From: Ruminiclostridium sp. | GTDB lineage: Bacteria > Bacillota > Clostridia > Oscillospirales > Ruminococcaceae | Assembly: GCA_017395555.1 (NCBI GenBank) | Contig: JAFPUE010000111.1 | Coordinates: 1-64,000, forward strand | Direction: 5' to 3' | Length of the DNA stretch: 64,000 nt | Part shown: positions 1-8,844 of the stretch, piece by piece | How positions within the stretch are numbered: the first letter of the stretch is position 1 | Layout: the number at the start of each line of letters is the position of its first letter | The notes under the pieces: model-generated | Told to the model about the DNA's origin: nothing | Seen by the model: the letters and a program-made list of their open reading frames with translations, nothing else | Database searches by the model: none | Position numbers and translations under genes: made by a program

Positions 1-576
1 TCATGCTTCGCGTCCGAGTGCAAACGCCTTCTTGTTGATATCTATAGCCTTCTTCGGCACGCACTCGTCAAGCGCCTTCTGCCATGCTTCCTCGGGGAAC
101 CCGGCGGTCTTTGAGATAAGACCCATGAGCACGACATTCACTGCGCGGGAGCTACCCGCCTGCTCCGCGAGAGTAAGCGCGTCGATAGCGGTGATATCCA
201 CACCCTTTGCGCGTATCTTCTCCGTAAGGTTTTCGGGGTACTCCTGCACGCCCATGATAACGGGCATGGGGTTCACCTGCTGTGAATTTGTGATTATCTT
301 ACCGCCCTTTTTGAGATACGGCAGCCATCTTGCGGCTTCAAGCTCCTCGAAGGATATGATGATATCCGCCTCGCCCTTTTCGATAACGGGAGAGAATATC
401 TTGTCGCCGTACTTTATATAAGTTACAACGGAACCGCCGCGCTGCGACATTCCGTGTACTTCGCTGACCTTTACGTCATAGCCTGCCGACAGCAGCACGT
501 TTCCGAGGATACGGCTCGCGAGGAGCGTTCCCTGACCGCCTACGCCAACCAGCATTATTGCCTTTGTTTCAGCCAT
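1..576 (-). CDS. iorB: Indolepyruvate:ferredoxin oxidoreductase beta subunit
   Basis: The gamma-type catalytic partner of IorA. The pair oxidatively decarboxylates aryl pyruvates such as indolepyruvate to the aryl-acetyl-CoA and passes electrons to ferredoxin in the cytoplasm. The protein has the family's N-terminal glycine-rich segment (MLVGVGGQGTLLASRILG) and the conserved SEVHGMSQRGGSV motif, and at about 191 residues has the usual length. I place the start at the ATG at 576, nine bases after GGGAGG; a TTG three codons upstream is less well placed. It follows iorA by 15 bases, so the two are co-transcribed and probably form one complex. Family identity is clear; substrate preference is inferred from the family. 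Confidence 0.93.
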   Translation of the reverse strand: MAETKAIMLVGVGGQGTLLASRILGNVLLSAGYDVKVSEVHGMSQRGGSVVTYIKYGDKIFSPVIEKGEADIIISFEELEAARWLPYLKKGGKIITNSQQVNPMPVIMGVQEYPENLTEKIRAKGVDITAIDALTLAEQAGSSRAVNVVLMGLISKTAGFPEEAWQKALDECVPKKAIDINKKAFALGREA

Positions 577-591
577 TTCACTCAACCTCCC

Positions 592-2322
592 TTATTCCTG
601 TATCGCGCCGAACTTGCACATCTGTGTGCAGAGTCCGCAGCCTACGCAGAGCGTGTTGTCGATAGTTGCCTTGCCGTCTGCCATGGAGATAGCGGGGCAG
701 CCGATCCTCATGCACGCCTTGCAGCTCTTGCACTTGTCGCTGTCAACCTTGAACGGGGGCTTGTGCTTCACGGTCTTGAGCAGAGCGCAGGGCTTGCGGC
801 AGATGATAACGGAGGGAGCGTCCGCGGCAAGCTCTTCCTTGATCGCGGCCTCGGTCTCGGCAAGATCGCCGGGGTTCACAACTCTTACACGGTCGATGCC
901 TACCGCGCGGCAGAGAGCTTCGAGATCGACAGCCGCAGCCGGATCGCCGTAGATGTTCTTGCCGTTCGCGGGGTTGTTCTGGTGTCCGGTCATGCCGGTA
1001 ATGCTGTTATCGAGGATAAGCACGGTGGAATTTGTGCGGTTGTATGCGATGTTTATAAGTCCGGTAATGCCGGAATGGATAAAGGTGGAGTCGCCGATGA
1101 CCGCGACAGCCTTGCCCTCGTACTCGCCGCGCATAGCCTTGTTGAAGCCGTGCAGACCGCTTACGGACGCACCCATACAAACCGTGGTGTCCATAGCGTC
1201 CAGCGGAGCCGCGGAACCGAGCGTGTAGCAGCCGATATCGCCGCTTACGAAAACGCCGAGCTTCTTTAAGGTGTAGAATACGCCTCTGTGCGGACATCCT
1301 GCGCACATTACGGGAGGACGGATCGGGATAACATCGTCAAGCTGCTCGTACTCGTTCTTTACGCCGAGTATCTTCTCACGCAGGTAGGTCTGCGAATACT
1401 CGCCGATGAATGTGAACAGCTCCTTGCCTATCGGGTCAAGCCCTATCTTGCGGCAGTGCGTCTCGATTATATCGTCGAGCTCCTCCACAACATACAGCTT
1501 CCTGACCTTTGCCGCGAAGTCCTTTATCAGCTCCACGGGAAGCGGGTTCACCATACCGAGCTTCAGGTAGCTTGCCTTTTCTCCGAGAGCTTCTCTTGCG
1601 TACTGGTAAGCGGCTCCGTTGGTGATGATGCCTATTTCGGTATCGAACATCTCAACTCTGTTGAGCGGAGAAGTTTCCGCGTATTCGACGAGCTTTTTCG
1701 TGCGCTCTTCGACAACGATGTGCTTCGGTTTCGCGTTCGCGGGAGTCATGATATTCTTGCGGGGATTTTTTGTATAGTCATAGCGGACCGTCTTTCTGTC
1801 TTCAAGCTCAACTATGCTCTGCGAGTGTGCAACTCTTGTGGAAAGACGGAGTATGACGGGAGTGTCGAACTGCTCGGATATCTCGTAAGCGAGCTTTGTG
1901 AACTCCTTACATTCGCCGGAGTCGGAGGGTTCGATCATCGGCACCTTTGCGCCGATAGCGTGATTGCGGGAATCCTGCTCGTTCTGTGACGAGTGCATAC
2001 CCTGATCGTCCGCAACCGCGAGAACGAATCCGCCGTTCACGCCGGTATAGGATGCTGTATAAAGCGGGTCTGCCGCCACGTTAAGTCCGACGTGCTTCAT
2101 AGCGCAGAAGGAACGCCTTCCCGCAAAGGAAGCGCCTATTGCCGCTTCGCACGCCACCTTTTCGTTGGGCGCCCATTCGCTGTACATTTCGTTTTTGTCG
2201 TAGGTAGAAGCAAATTCGGTTATTTCGGTGCTGGGGGTTCCGGGGTAGCTGGAAACGAACTCAACGCCCGCTTCATACAGTCCTCTTGCCACAGCCTGAT
2301 TGCCGAGCATCAAACCTGCCAT
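592..2322 (-). CDS. iorA: Indolepyruvate:ferredoxin oxidoreductase alpha subunit
   Basis: Large subunit of the thiamine-diphosphate-dependent oxidoreductase, 576 residues. An N-terminal pyruvate:ferredoxin-oxidoreductase-like region (with SYPGTPSTEI and SSQNEQDSR) is followed by a thiamine-diphosphate-binding domain (CAGCPHRG, GDIGCYTLG, GDSTFIHSG). The C-terminus is a two-cluster ferredoxin domain (CKSCKACMRIGC and CVGCGLCTQMC) for [4Fe-4S] electron transfer. I chose the ATG at 2322 because AAAGGA lies nine bases upstream; in-frame starts further upstream fall in the promoter leader. It is the first gene of the iorAB operon behind a strong promoter. Such enzymes serve aromatic amino acid fermentation in anaerobes, and the window also carries a full tryptophan biosynthesis operon. 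Confidence 0.95.
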   Translation of the reverse strand: MAGLMLGNQAVARGLYEAGVEFVSSYPGTPSTEITEFASTYDKNEMYSEWAPNEKVACEAAIGASFAGRRSFCAMKHVGLNVAADPLYTASYTGVNGGFVLAVADDQGMHSSQNEQDSRNHAIGAKVPMIEPSDSGECKEFTKLAYEISEQFDTPVILRLSTRVAHSQSIVELEDRKTVRYDYTKNPRKNIMTPANAKPKHIVVEERTKKLVEYAETSPLNRVEMFDTEIGIITNGAAYQYAREALGEKASYLKLGMVNPLPVELIKDFAAKVRKLYVVEELDDIIETHCRKIGLDPIGKELFTFIGEYSQTYLREKILGVKNEYEQLDDVIPIRPPVMCAGCPHRGVFYTLKKLGVFVSGDIGCYTLGSAAPLDAMDTTVCMGASVSGLHGFNKAMRGEYEGKAVAVIGDSTFIHSGITGLINIAYNRTNSTVLILDNSITGMTGHQNNPANGKNIYGDPAAAVDLEALCRAVGIDRVRVVNPGDLAETEAAIKEELAADAPSVIICRKPCALLKTVKHKPPFKVDSDKCKSCKACMRIGCPAISMADGKATIDNTLCVGCGLCTQMCKFGAIQE

Positions 2323-2370
2323 AAGAATCATTCCTTTCGTTTTTTGGGTTATATGTTTCGCTGATACATT

Positions 2371-2399
2371 ATTATACCACAATCGGCGTGTTTTTGCAA
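2371..2399 (-). promoter_or_regulatory. Sigma-70 promoter of iorAB
   Basis: On the minus strand TTGCAA and TATAAT are separated by exactly 17 bases, with TGTGG directly before the -10 box (extended -10). It lies about 50 bases upstream of the iorA start codon. Confidence 0.8.
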
Positions 2400-2602
2400 T
2401 ATTTTTTTGCGTTTATACACGGTAACAGCATTTACTTTTGGTTCATTTCGCCCGCAAATAGTTGTGTTATCCTTTTGTCATTCTCTGTCGGCGGTGCGAG
2501 TCACTTTCTGCCTCCAGCGGCAGAAAGTAACCAAAGGTCAATGCAGTATGCATTGAGACGGCTGCCAAAAGCGCGCACGAAGCGCGAATAAAAGCAGCCG
2601 TC
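2400..2602 (+). repeat. Dispersed repeat R1 ending in a double-hairpin element
   Basis: Non-coding. About 200 bases recur at 60389-60590 with the same order of blocks, including the shared GCGAGTCACTTTCTGCCT and GGAAAGTAACCAAAG-like segments. The right end (2538-2602) folds as two hairpins. The first has TCAATGC pairing with GCATTGA. The second has a nine-base outer stem (GACGGCTGC with GCAGCCGTC), a CAAAA bulge and an inner GCGCG stem. The same architecture occurs at five other places in the window. Confidence 0.75.
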
Positions 2603-2605
2603 AAG

Positions 2606-2775
2606 CCGCCTCCCGCCCGCCTCTCTTCGAGTCACCGGTGACATTCTTCAATGGGAAAGTTACGATTGGTGTCCTCAGAGAGTCGGGCAGGAGGACTTCA
2701 CGGAAAAGTCTCTTCTCCGCCGATTCGCGGCGGGTCCGGAGTTTTATTGACTGAAAAAGTAAATGCTGCTGCCGC
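2606..2775 (+). repeat. Dispersed repeat R2, inverted copy at 63709-63870
   Basis: Non-coding block with CGCCTCTCTTCGAGT, a GTCGGGC-AGGAGGAC segment and CTCTTCTCCGCCGATTCGCGG. The same series is found on the opposite strand near the right end of the window. It abuts repeat R1 here but stands alone there, so the two are separable modules. From about 2775 to 2868 I see nothing recognisable. Confidence 0.7.
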
Positions 2776-2867
2776 ATGCCGTTATATCGTCAGTACCCGT
2801 TTCCGTAAAAACAAATCCGCCCTATACCCGGAAAAGCACAGAGCGGATAATATATTGAAAAGTCTTT

Positions 2868-2935
2868 GATCTCGTCACGATTCAGATCGCACGCTCCAAA
2901 ATTATAAATTATCAATTGTCAATTAATTGATTCCT
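2868..2935 (+). repeat. Dispersed repeat R3 (CTCGTCACGATTCAG type)
   Basis: CTCGTCACGATTCAGAT, then a GC-rich core, then an AT-rich tail that runs into the last codons of tex. Related copies lie at about 13612, 20735, 32548 (inverted), 33486 and 55433. Confidence 0.65.
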
Positions 2936-5091
2936 TTCATTGTCAGTGATATACGGTTTTTCTTAACGTCAATGCCGAGTATCTTCACATTCACGATATC
3001 GCCGACTTTGACGACATCGAGCGGGTGCTTGACGAACTTATCGGCGAGCTGCGAGATATGCACAAGCCCGTCCTGATGTACGCCGATATCCACAAACGCG
3101 CCGAAATCGGTGATGTTGCGGACAGTGCCTTTAAGCTCCATTCCCTCTTTGAGGCTGTTGATATCCACCACGTCGGAGCGCAGCATCGGCTTGGGCAGCT
3201 CGTCACGCGGGTCACGTCCGGGCTTCATAAGCTCCTTTACTATATCGGAGAGCGTCATATCACCGACACCGGTCTGCTCGGCGGCTTTCTTTATGCCGAG
3301 CTCCTTTATCTTTGCGTTTATACTGCCGGCGGCGGATTTTGAGCGCTCGCCGGAGATATCGTCTTCGGTAAGCCCGCAGAGCTCCAGCAGCTTTCTCGCC
3401 GCCGCGTAGCTCTCCGGGTGAACGGCGGTGTTGTCAAGCGGTTCCCTGCCGCCCGGCACGCGCAGGAATCCCGCGCACTGCTCATAGGTCTTTTTACCGA
3501 GCTTGCTGACTTTGAGCAGCTCCTTGCGCTCCGTAAATCCGCCGTTTTCTTCGCGGTACGCGACTATGTTCTTTGCGATGCCCGCGTTAATTCCCGCAAC
3601 ATACGACAGAAGCGGCACGGACGCGGTGTTCACGTCAACGCCCACGTTGTTCACGCAGTCCTCGACAACTCCTCCGAGCGCTTCGGAGAGCTGTGCGGGC
3701 GGCATATCGTGCTGGTACTGCCCTACGCCTATTGCCTTCGGCTCGATCTTTACAAGCTCGGAAAGCGGATCCTGCAAACGTCTCGCGATCGACACGGCGC
3801 TTCTCTGCGTAACATCGAAATCCGGAAATTCCTCCTGTGCGAGCTTGCTTGCGGAGTAAACGCTCGCTCCCGCTTCCGAAACAACCATATAGCTCACGGG
3901 CGTGTCAAGCTCGCGTATCATGTCCGCGACAAAGACCTCGCTCTCATGGCTCGCGGTGCCGTTTCCTATCGAGATAGCGGTAACTCCGTACTTCTTTATG
4001 AGCGCGGTGAGCTTTTTCTTGGCTTCCTCGGTCTTGTTGTGCGGCGGTGTGGGGTAAACAACCGCGGTATCGAGTACCTTTCCCGTCGCGTCAACGACGG
4101 AGATCTTGCAGCCCGTTCTGTATGCGGGATCAAGCCCCATTGTCACCATTCCCTTTACGGGCGGCTGCATAAGGAGCTGGCGCAGGTTGTCACCGAACAC
4201 CTTTATTGCCGCAGTGCAGGCTTTTTCCGTGAGATCGTTGCGCACTCTGCGCTCGATAGACGGGTGGATAAGGCGCTTGTACGCGTCCTCGGCAGCCTCG
4301 GTAACAAGATCGGAGTTTTTGTTCCTGCTCTTTCCGGTGATAACACGGCTGTATATCGTCGCGAGCATATTGTCGGTATCAACCTCAACCGCCGCTTTCA
4401 GCACACCCTCGCGCTCCCCGCGGTCAATAGCAAGTATGCGGTGGGTGGGTATCTTCGACACTGCTTCCTTATAGTCGTAGTAGTTCTCGTAAACGCTCTC
4501 TTCTTCGCCGTCCTTCGCCTTAACGGAGGTAATGAGCGCGCTGCGGTCATACAGCCCGCCGAGTATCTTGCGTATTTCCGGATCGTCCGATATGTTCTCC
4601 GCGATGATGTCCTTTGCGCCGTCTATCGCGTCCTGCACGGAAGCTACGCCCTTTTCCTCCGAGATATACTGCTCCGCTTCGGTGAACGGGTCACCCGACG
4701 ACTGCGCGAATATAAACTCCGCGAGGGGTTCAAGTCCCTTTTCGCGGGCAATGCTCGCGCGGGTCTTTTTCTTGGGCTTGTACGGGCGGTAGATATCCTC
4801 GACTGCCGCAAGCGTTGCAGCCTCGGAAAGCTCGCGCTCGATATCCCCGGTCATCTTTCCGAGCTCTTCGATCGCGGCTTTTACTTCTTCCTTGCGCTTT
4901 TCGAGGTTGCGCAGATATGTAAGTCTGTCGGAAAGGTCTCTGAGCTGCACGTCGTCGAGTGCGCCGGTCACTTCTTTTCTGTAACGCGCGATGAACGGGA
5001 TAGTGTTTCCCTCGTCGAGCAGCTTTACCGCCGCGTCCACCCTTGACTTCGCTATGTTCAGTTCTTCCGAGATCTTTGCTAAAATGTCCAT
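2923..5091 (-). CDS. tex: Tex-family S1 RNA-binding protein
   Basis: Cytoplasmic nucleic-acid-binding protein of the Tex/YhgF family, linked in other bacteria to transcription-complex and toxin expression. Its exact biochemical task is unsettled. The 722 residues show the expected order: an N-terminal Tex helical domain (FIARYRKEVTGALDDVQLRDL), a YqgF/RNase-H-like domain from about residue 310 (GLDPAYRTGCKISVVD), helix-hairpin-helix segments, and a C-terminal S1 domain (GTVRNITDFGAFVDIGVHQ). The ATG at 5091 follows GGAG by eight bases; frames extending upstream lie within the promoter region and are unlikely to be translated. It is a single gene downstream of a small XRE repressor gene. Confidence 0.95.
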   Translation of the reverse strand: MDILAKISEELNIAKSRVDAAVKLLDEGNTIPFIARYRKEVTGALDDVQLRDLSDRLTYLRNLEKRKEEVKAAIEELGKMTGDIERELSEAATLAAVEDIYRPYKPKKKTRASIAREKGLEPLAEFIFAQSSGDPFTEAEQYISEEKGVASVQDAIDGAKDIIAENISDDPEIRKILGGLYDRSALITSVKAKDGEEESVYENYYDYKEAVSKIPTHRILAIDRGEREGVLKAAVEVDTDNMLATIYSRVITGKSRNKNSDLVTEAAEDAYKRLIHPSIERRVRNDLTEKACTAAIKVFGDNLRQLLMQPPVKGMVTMGLDPAYRTGCKISVVDATGKVLDTAVVYPTPPHNKTEEAKKKLTALIKKYGVTAISIGNGTASHESEVFVADMIRELDTPVSYMVVSEAGASVYSASKLAQEEFPDFDVTQRSAVSIARRLQDPLSELVKIEPKAIGVGQYQHDMPPAQLSEALGGVVEDCVNNVGVDVNTASVPLLSYVAGINAGIAKNIVAYREENGGFTERKELLKVSKLGKKTYEQCAGFLRVPGGREPLDNTAVHPESYAAARKLLELCGLTEDDISGERSKSAAGSINAKIKELGIKKAAEQTGVGDMTLSDIVKELMKPGRDPRDELPKPMLRSDVVDINSLKEGMELKGTVRNITDFGAFVDIGVHQDGLVHISQLADKFVKHPLDVVKVGDIVNVKILGIDVKKNRISLTMKGIN

Positions 5092-5125
5092 TGTCTTGTC
5101 TCCGTTATATAAATGTAGTTTTATT

Positions 5126-5154
5126 ATTATACCACATTCCGGACAGTAAATCAA
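5126..5154 (-). promoter_or_regulatory. Sigma-70 promoter of tex
   Basis: Minus-strand TTGATT and TATAAT with a 17-base spacer and a TGTGG extension before the -10 box. It lies about 35 bases upstream of the chosen tex start. Confidence 0.78.
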
Positions 5155-5177
5155 GGATTTTTATGCGCTAAATCGTC

Positions 5178-5390
5178 TTACCTGTTTATTTCCTTCTCGT
5201 TCGTCCTTCCGAGAAGATAATCTATTGAAACATCATAAAGATCGGCGAGCATTATCAGCACAGCCGTCGGTATATCATGACCGCCGGTTTCGTAATAGCT
5301 GTATGTTCTCTGACTGCAATGCAGCATTTTTGCAACCTCGCTCTGGTTAAGGTCATGGTCTTCCCGTAAATTTCGTATCCGTTCGTACAT
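5178..5390 (-). CDS. Small XRE-family DNA-binding regulator
   Basis: A 70-residue protein that is almost entirely a Cro/C1-type helix-turn-helix (IRNLREDHDLNQSEVAKML, then SQRTYSYYETGG, then ADLYDVSIDYLLGRT). Such proteins bind short operators as dimers. A GGAG lies just before its ATG. It is transcribed away from the membrane-protein gene at 5545. The intervening 155 bases are AT-rich and hold repeated TTTTAGAACAAA words, so it probably represses the divergent operon and itself. That role is inferred from layout only. Confidence 0.85.
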   Translation of the reverse strand: MYERIRNLREDHDLNQSEVAKMLHCSQRTYSYYETGGHDIPTAVLIMLADLYDVSIDYLLGRTNEKEINR

Positions 5391-5453
5391 AGCTTTTCTC
5401 CGTTCTTACAATATTATTAATTATTGTATAATAGCACAATTCATTCTATTAAA

Positions 5454-5519
5454 TTTTAGAACAAAATATTCTGTTTTTTTGAAAAAGCTATTGACTTTTA
5501 GAACAAATCGTGCTAAAAT
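5454..5519 (+). promoter_or_regulatory. Promoter and putative XRE operator
   Basis: TTGACT (5491-5496), a 17-base spacer and TAAAAT (5514-5519) form a plausible promoter for the gene at 5545. The 12-base word TTTTAGAACAAA occurs at 5454-5465 and again at 5496-5507, overlapping the -35 box. GTGCTA near the -10 box is matched in inverse by TAGCAC upstream. These are candidate operator half-sites. Confidence 0.6.
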
Positions 5520-5544
5520 GTAAAAACAGAAAGGGGGAAAGGTT

Positions 5545-6054
5545 ATGTTCAAAAATAATATTGTGCGTTTCTTTCAAACCAAATATGTTTTTCTTACAGC
5601 AAACGGGATATTGCTTCTTGCGGCTTTAGTATCTATTTCTGTATTCGGTACGATCGGCAGGGCTTACACGATCATTAAAGAGGTCTCGCCCGGTACAGCA
5701 GATATAACAATTATCTCCGTATATATCATCGCCGGAGTTTTTTCTCTGACGGGGATAATACTGACGGCAAAAGCGTATATGACCCAAAACAATGACCGTA
5801 CATCTGCGCTTATGTGCTTCGGCACTCTGATGTTTACATCGCTGCACGTCATATCGGCACATATATTGTCGTCGGCTATGATAACAGCGCTTGCCAATGG
5901 GTATATTGACATCTCATATATTGTATCGAACTGCCCTGTATTTGAAATGGTATTTATGGCAGCTGGGATAATATTTATGATGATTTATCTTATCATAAAA
6001 GCATTTATGAAAACATCGGTCCATACCGAAAAGAGAAAGGAAGCTTTAACATGA
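5545..6054 (+). CDS. Predicted four-helix membrane protein, unknown function
   Basis: 169 residues with four hydrophobic segments, at about 17-37 (FLTANGILLLAALVSISVFG), 52-74, 87-112 and 130-150. I recognise no family. It starts with ATG after GGGGGAAAGG and its stop overlaps the next start as ATGA, so the two are translationally coupled. Base composition is clearly more AT-rich than the flanking genes. Together with the divergent XRE regulator this suggests a small acquired module; that origin is inference. Confidence 0.7.
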   Translation: MFKNNIVRFFQTKYVFLTANGILLLAALVSISVFGTIGRAYTIIKEVSPGTADITIISVYIIAGVFSLTGIILTAKAYMTQNNDRTSALMCFGTLMFTSLHVISAHILSSAMITALANGYIDISYIVSNCPVFEMVFMAAGIIFMMIYLIIKAFMKTSVHTEKRKEALT

Positions 6055-6389
6055 TGCAAATAAACAAAAAAAGTATCGGTATATGTATTCTGCTGTCATT
6101 CGTGACCTGCGGATTATACCTTATATACTGGGAATACGTGCTCGTTAAGAACATAAGGACACTCAAAAACGACAGCAGCAGCTGTGTAGGTGAAATGCTG
6201 TGTCTGCTGTTCGTACCGTTTTACTCTTTCTATTGGTGGTACACCCGCGGAAAAACCGTTAAAGAGGAGTTTGCTGCCCGCGGCCGTTCAGCGGGCGGGA
6301 ACGAGATCGTATATCTGATACTCGCCATTTTCGGATTAGGGCTGGTATCAATGGCTATAATGCAGAACGACTTCAATTCTCTGTCGTAA
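6051..6389 (+). CDS. DUF4234-like small membrane protein
   Basis: 112 residues beginning with a hydrophobic segment (GICILLSFVTCGLYLIYWEY), followed by a charged strip and a conserved FVPFYSFYWWYTRGK block, then a second hydrophobic region (VYLILAIFGLGLVSMAIM). This pattern resembles DUF4234-type membrane proteins of Firmicutes, for which no function is known to me. The start overlaps the preceding stop (ATGA). The next gene is a close paralogue over its entire length, so this is a local duplication. Confidence 0.72.
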   Translation: MMQINKKSIGICILLSFVTCGLYLIYWEYVLVKNIRTLKNDSSSCVGEMLCLLFVPFYSFYWWYTRGKTVKEEFAARGRSAGGNEIVYLILAIFGLGLVSMAIMQNDFNSLS

Positions 6390-6428
6390 ATACCGCGTTA
6401 AATTCTGCCGAAAGGTAACTTTAATAAG

Positions 6429-7058
6429 ATGAAAATATATAAAAGAAGCATTGGAACGTGCATTTTGTTCTCGTTTTTATCATGCGGTATTTACCTTATC
6501 TATTGGGAATATCTGCTTGTAAAGAATGTCAGAGCGTTAAAAAACGACACTTCGGGCTGTGCAGGCGAAATGGCTTGTCTGATGTTTGTCCCGTTCTATT
6601 CCCTCTATTGGTGGTACACCCGTGGAAAAAGCGTTAAAGACGAGTTTTCGGCAAAAGGTATTCCCTGCACCGGCAGTGAGATCGCATATCTGCTTCTCTG
6701 GATATTCGGACTGGGTTTGGTTGCAGTTGCAATAATGCAGAACGACTTCAATTCGCTGCCTGCACATATTGCGGAAGGTGTTGTGGGAGCAAGCTCGGAA
6801 GGCTGTGCGGTAATAGGCTTGGTATTTGGTATTTTCGGATTGATCGGTGGCTGGATACCATACATACAATACATTACATTTATTTTGTCAATAGGTGGAA
6901 TAATAATATCTTCTATAGCGTTGAAAAAAGGTGCGAATGGCGGTTGCAAAGGTATGGCTATAGCCGGACTTGTGTTAGGAATAATCAGTATCGTTTTAAC
7001 TGCTGTAGCGGTACTTTGTGTACTAATAGCAATTAATAACATGAAAAGCTTATATTAA
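6429..7058 (+). CDS. DUF4234-like membrane protein with extra C-terminal helices
   Basis: 209 residues. Residues 1-110 are a near-copy of the upstream 112-residue protein (shared IYWEY, KND, FVPFYS-YWWYTRGK and IMQNDFNSL). The paralogue ends after NDFNSLS, whereas this protein continues through a short linker into three further hydrophobic segments (VIGLVFGIFGLIGGWIPYI; FILSIGGIIISSIALKK; MAIAGLVLGIISIVLTAVAV). That tail resembles DUF4190-type domains. A weak AAAGG precedes the ATG at some distance. The gene is followed by a strong hairpin terminator. Confidence 0.72.
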   Translation: MKIYKRSIGTCILFSFLSCGIYLIYWEYLLVKNVRALKNDTSGCAGEMACLMFVPFYSLYWWYTRGKSVKDEFSAKGIPCTGSEIAYLLLWIFGLGLVAVAIMQNDFNSLPAHIAEGVVGASSEGCAVIGLVFGIFGLIGGWIPYIQYITFILSIGGIIISSIALKKGANGGCKGMAIAGLVLGIISIVLTAVAVLCVLIAINNMKSLY

Positions 7059-7093
7059 TGACACTCTTCTCATTGCTATAACGAAAAAGAACG

Positions 7094-7136
7094 GAACCGG
7101 CGGCTGCCGCGAGATCATCGCGACAACCGCCGGTTC
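7094..7136. terminator. Bidirectional intrinsic terminator
   Basis: Ten-base perfect stem (GAACCGGCGG with CCGCCGGTTC) around an inner CGCGA/TCGCG stem. On the minus strand it is followed by a T-rich run (TTCTTTTTCG) and on the plus strand by TGTTTATCTT. It separates two convergent transcription units. Confidence 0.85.
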
Positions 7137-7160
7137 TGTTTATCTTAAATTTCTCTCCCG

Positions 7161-8801
7161 TTACATATCGAATATTTTGATAACGCTCCTGCCTTCGAGT
7201 TCCGCGGAGACGATCAGTCTGCCGTCACTGTATTCCGCGGCGAGTATTCTCGCATCACGCAGCCGCAGCATATCGTCCAGCAGCTTTTTCTGCTCTTCGC
7301 CGTATTCTCCCATATCGTCCGACGTGAACAGCACTCCTCCGCAAAGCGCGTTTATCTCCGCGAGACAACGGCGCTGATCCGTGCTCATAGTCGTGTCGGT
7401 ATCGCGCAGCATGAACACGTCCGGGTCATTTATGAAGGCTCTGCCGCTCAGCTGTCTGCGGAAAACGGAATTGATTATACTGTTGCGAGTGCTCGGACGT
7501 TCGCGGTGCATGAGCTGCATATACGGCTTGTCGTTCCACTCGGGAGTAACGTCCGTGCCTATGCGGCAGTAATCTACCTTGCCGAACGCGGAGGCTATCG
7601 GAACACCGCAGCCGAGTATCTTTGCCGCACCCGCGAGCTCGCGCAGCAGATCCATACCGTCCGCCATTACCATACCGCGGGTCTTGTCACGGCGCGGAAT
7701 AATGCACGCCGCGTAAAGGAAGTCGAGCTTGAGCAGACCGAAGCCCCAATCGTCTATGACCGTGCGGAATACCTCTTTAAGGTATTCGCGGAACTGCTCG
7801 TTGTAGATGTCGAGGGCATACGCGCCGCTCCAGTTGCTTCCAGCTCTTACCGGCTCACCGTTTTCGTCCCGGAGCAGCCAGTCCGGGTGCTCCGAAAACA
7901 GCTCCGACTTCTCCTCGCACACAAACGGCGCGAGCCACAGCCCCGGTGTCAGCCCCTCCTCCTTTATCCTGTCGGCAGCCGGCTTCATTCCGTCCGGGAA
8001 TTTTGACATATCTATGCTCAGCCAGTCTCCCACGGCGGTCTGGTAGCCGTCGTCTATCTGGAAGATATCGGCTTTAGCGTCACATTCCTTCAGTCCTTCG
8101 AGATCGTTTAAAATGCAGCGCTCGTTGATATCCTGATAGTGCCTGTACCAGCTCGTGTAGCCGAATACCGGCTTCTCCGCAGTCGGTGCGATGCCGAGCC
8201 ACACGAAGTACGCGTCAAAAACCTCGTCCTCTTTGCCGCTGCCGAGATACAGCGACAAGCCCTCGTAGTCCCCGCTTATGTTCAGTCCGCGGCAGTCCTT
8301 CTCGACAGTGACCGTATTCTTTTCGGTGTTTACGCGTATCATCGTAAATCCCGTATTCTCGCCGAGAGAGCCGATAAAGTCGAAAATTCCGTCGGAATGC
8401 TTCACATATCCGTATGAAAAGCCGTGGAAATGCCCTTTTCTGAGGCTGTATTTTGCAAAGGTGTAGTCACCGTAAGCCGAGAACGCGTACTTTTCCCTTA
8501 CGGCGGCGGGAATATGCCCTATCCCGCGCACTCTGCCGTCGATTCCGAGCTCGGCGCTGTCCGTCCACGACTGATAGCCGTTGAGGAAAATGCGGTCATC
8601 GGGCAGGAAGTCATACTCGAACTCCGCGGCGATCTTCATTATCTCGATCTCGCTTTTCGAGCGCACCGTAACACCGAATGTCTCGGTGTTTTCCTTTATA
8701 TCGAGCGACAAACGCGCGTTGCTGACGCTTTCCGCCGAGGTTACCGTATAGCCCTTGCCGTTGGCGCGGTACGCGAATCTTACATTTACGAATTTAAACA
8801 T
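7161..8801 (-). CDS. GH36-family alpha-galactosidase
   Basis: 546 residues, cytoplasmic (no signal peptide). It hydrolyses terminal alpha-galactosides such as those in raffinose oligosaccharides. An N-terminal beta-sandwich part is followed by the (beta/alpha)8 barrel from about residue 200, with QIDDGYQTAVGDW, GLWLAPFVCE and HPDWLL. The likely nucleophile is Asp360 in LKLDFLYA, and the acid/base is probably the aspartate of the RIGTDVTPEW segment. GGAGGGAAGATA precedes the ATG. It is the last gene after a sugar symporter, so substrate probably enters intact and is cleaved inside. Exact specificity within clan GH-D is inferred; raffinose or melibiose use is not proven. Confidence 0.85.
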   Translation of the reverse strand: MFKFVNVRFAYRANGKGYTVTSAESVSNARLSLDIKENTETFGVTVRSKSEIEIMKIAAEFEYDFLPDDRIFLNGYQSWTDSAELGIDGRVRGIGHIPAAVREKYAFSAYGDYTFAKYSLRKGHFHGFSYGYVKHSDGIFDFIGSLGENTGFTMIRVNTEKNTVTVEKDCRGLNISGDYEGLSLYLGSGKEDEVFDAYFVWLGIAPTAEKPVFGYTSWYRHYQDINERCILNDLEGLKECDAKADIFQIDDGYQTAVGDWLSIDMSKFPDGMKPAADRIKEEGLTPGLWLAPFVCEEKSELFSEHPDWLLRDENGEPVRAGSNWSGAYALDIYNEQFREYLKEVFRTVIDDWGFGLLKLDFLYAACIIPRRDKTRGMVMADGMDLLRELAGAAKILGCGVPIASAFGKVDYCRIGTDVTPEWNDKPYMQLMHRERPSTRNSIINSVFRRQLSGRAFINDPDVFMLRDTDTTMSTDQRRCLAEINALCGGVLFTSDDMGEYGEEQKKLLDDMLRLRDARILAAEYSDGRLIVSAELEGRSVIKIFDM

Positions 8802-8844
8802 TATCTTCCCTCCGTCCGGTATTGTTGAACTGCATTAAAGGTCA

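Noticed and set aside
2388..2869. Two short plus-strand frames in the iorA-tex gap
   Set aside because: They run through dispersed repeats R1 and R2, differ between copies and lack ribosome sites.
3418..5046. Open frame of 542 codons antisense to tex
   Set aside because: It lies wholly over tex, has no ribosome site or recognisable domain, and its arginine/leucine-rich composition is what GC-biased codons give on the opposite strand.
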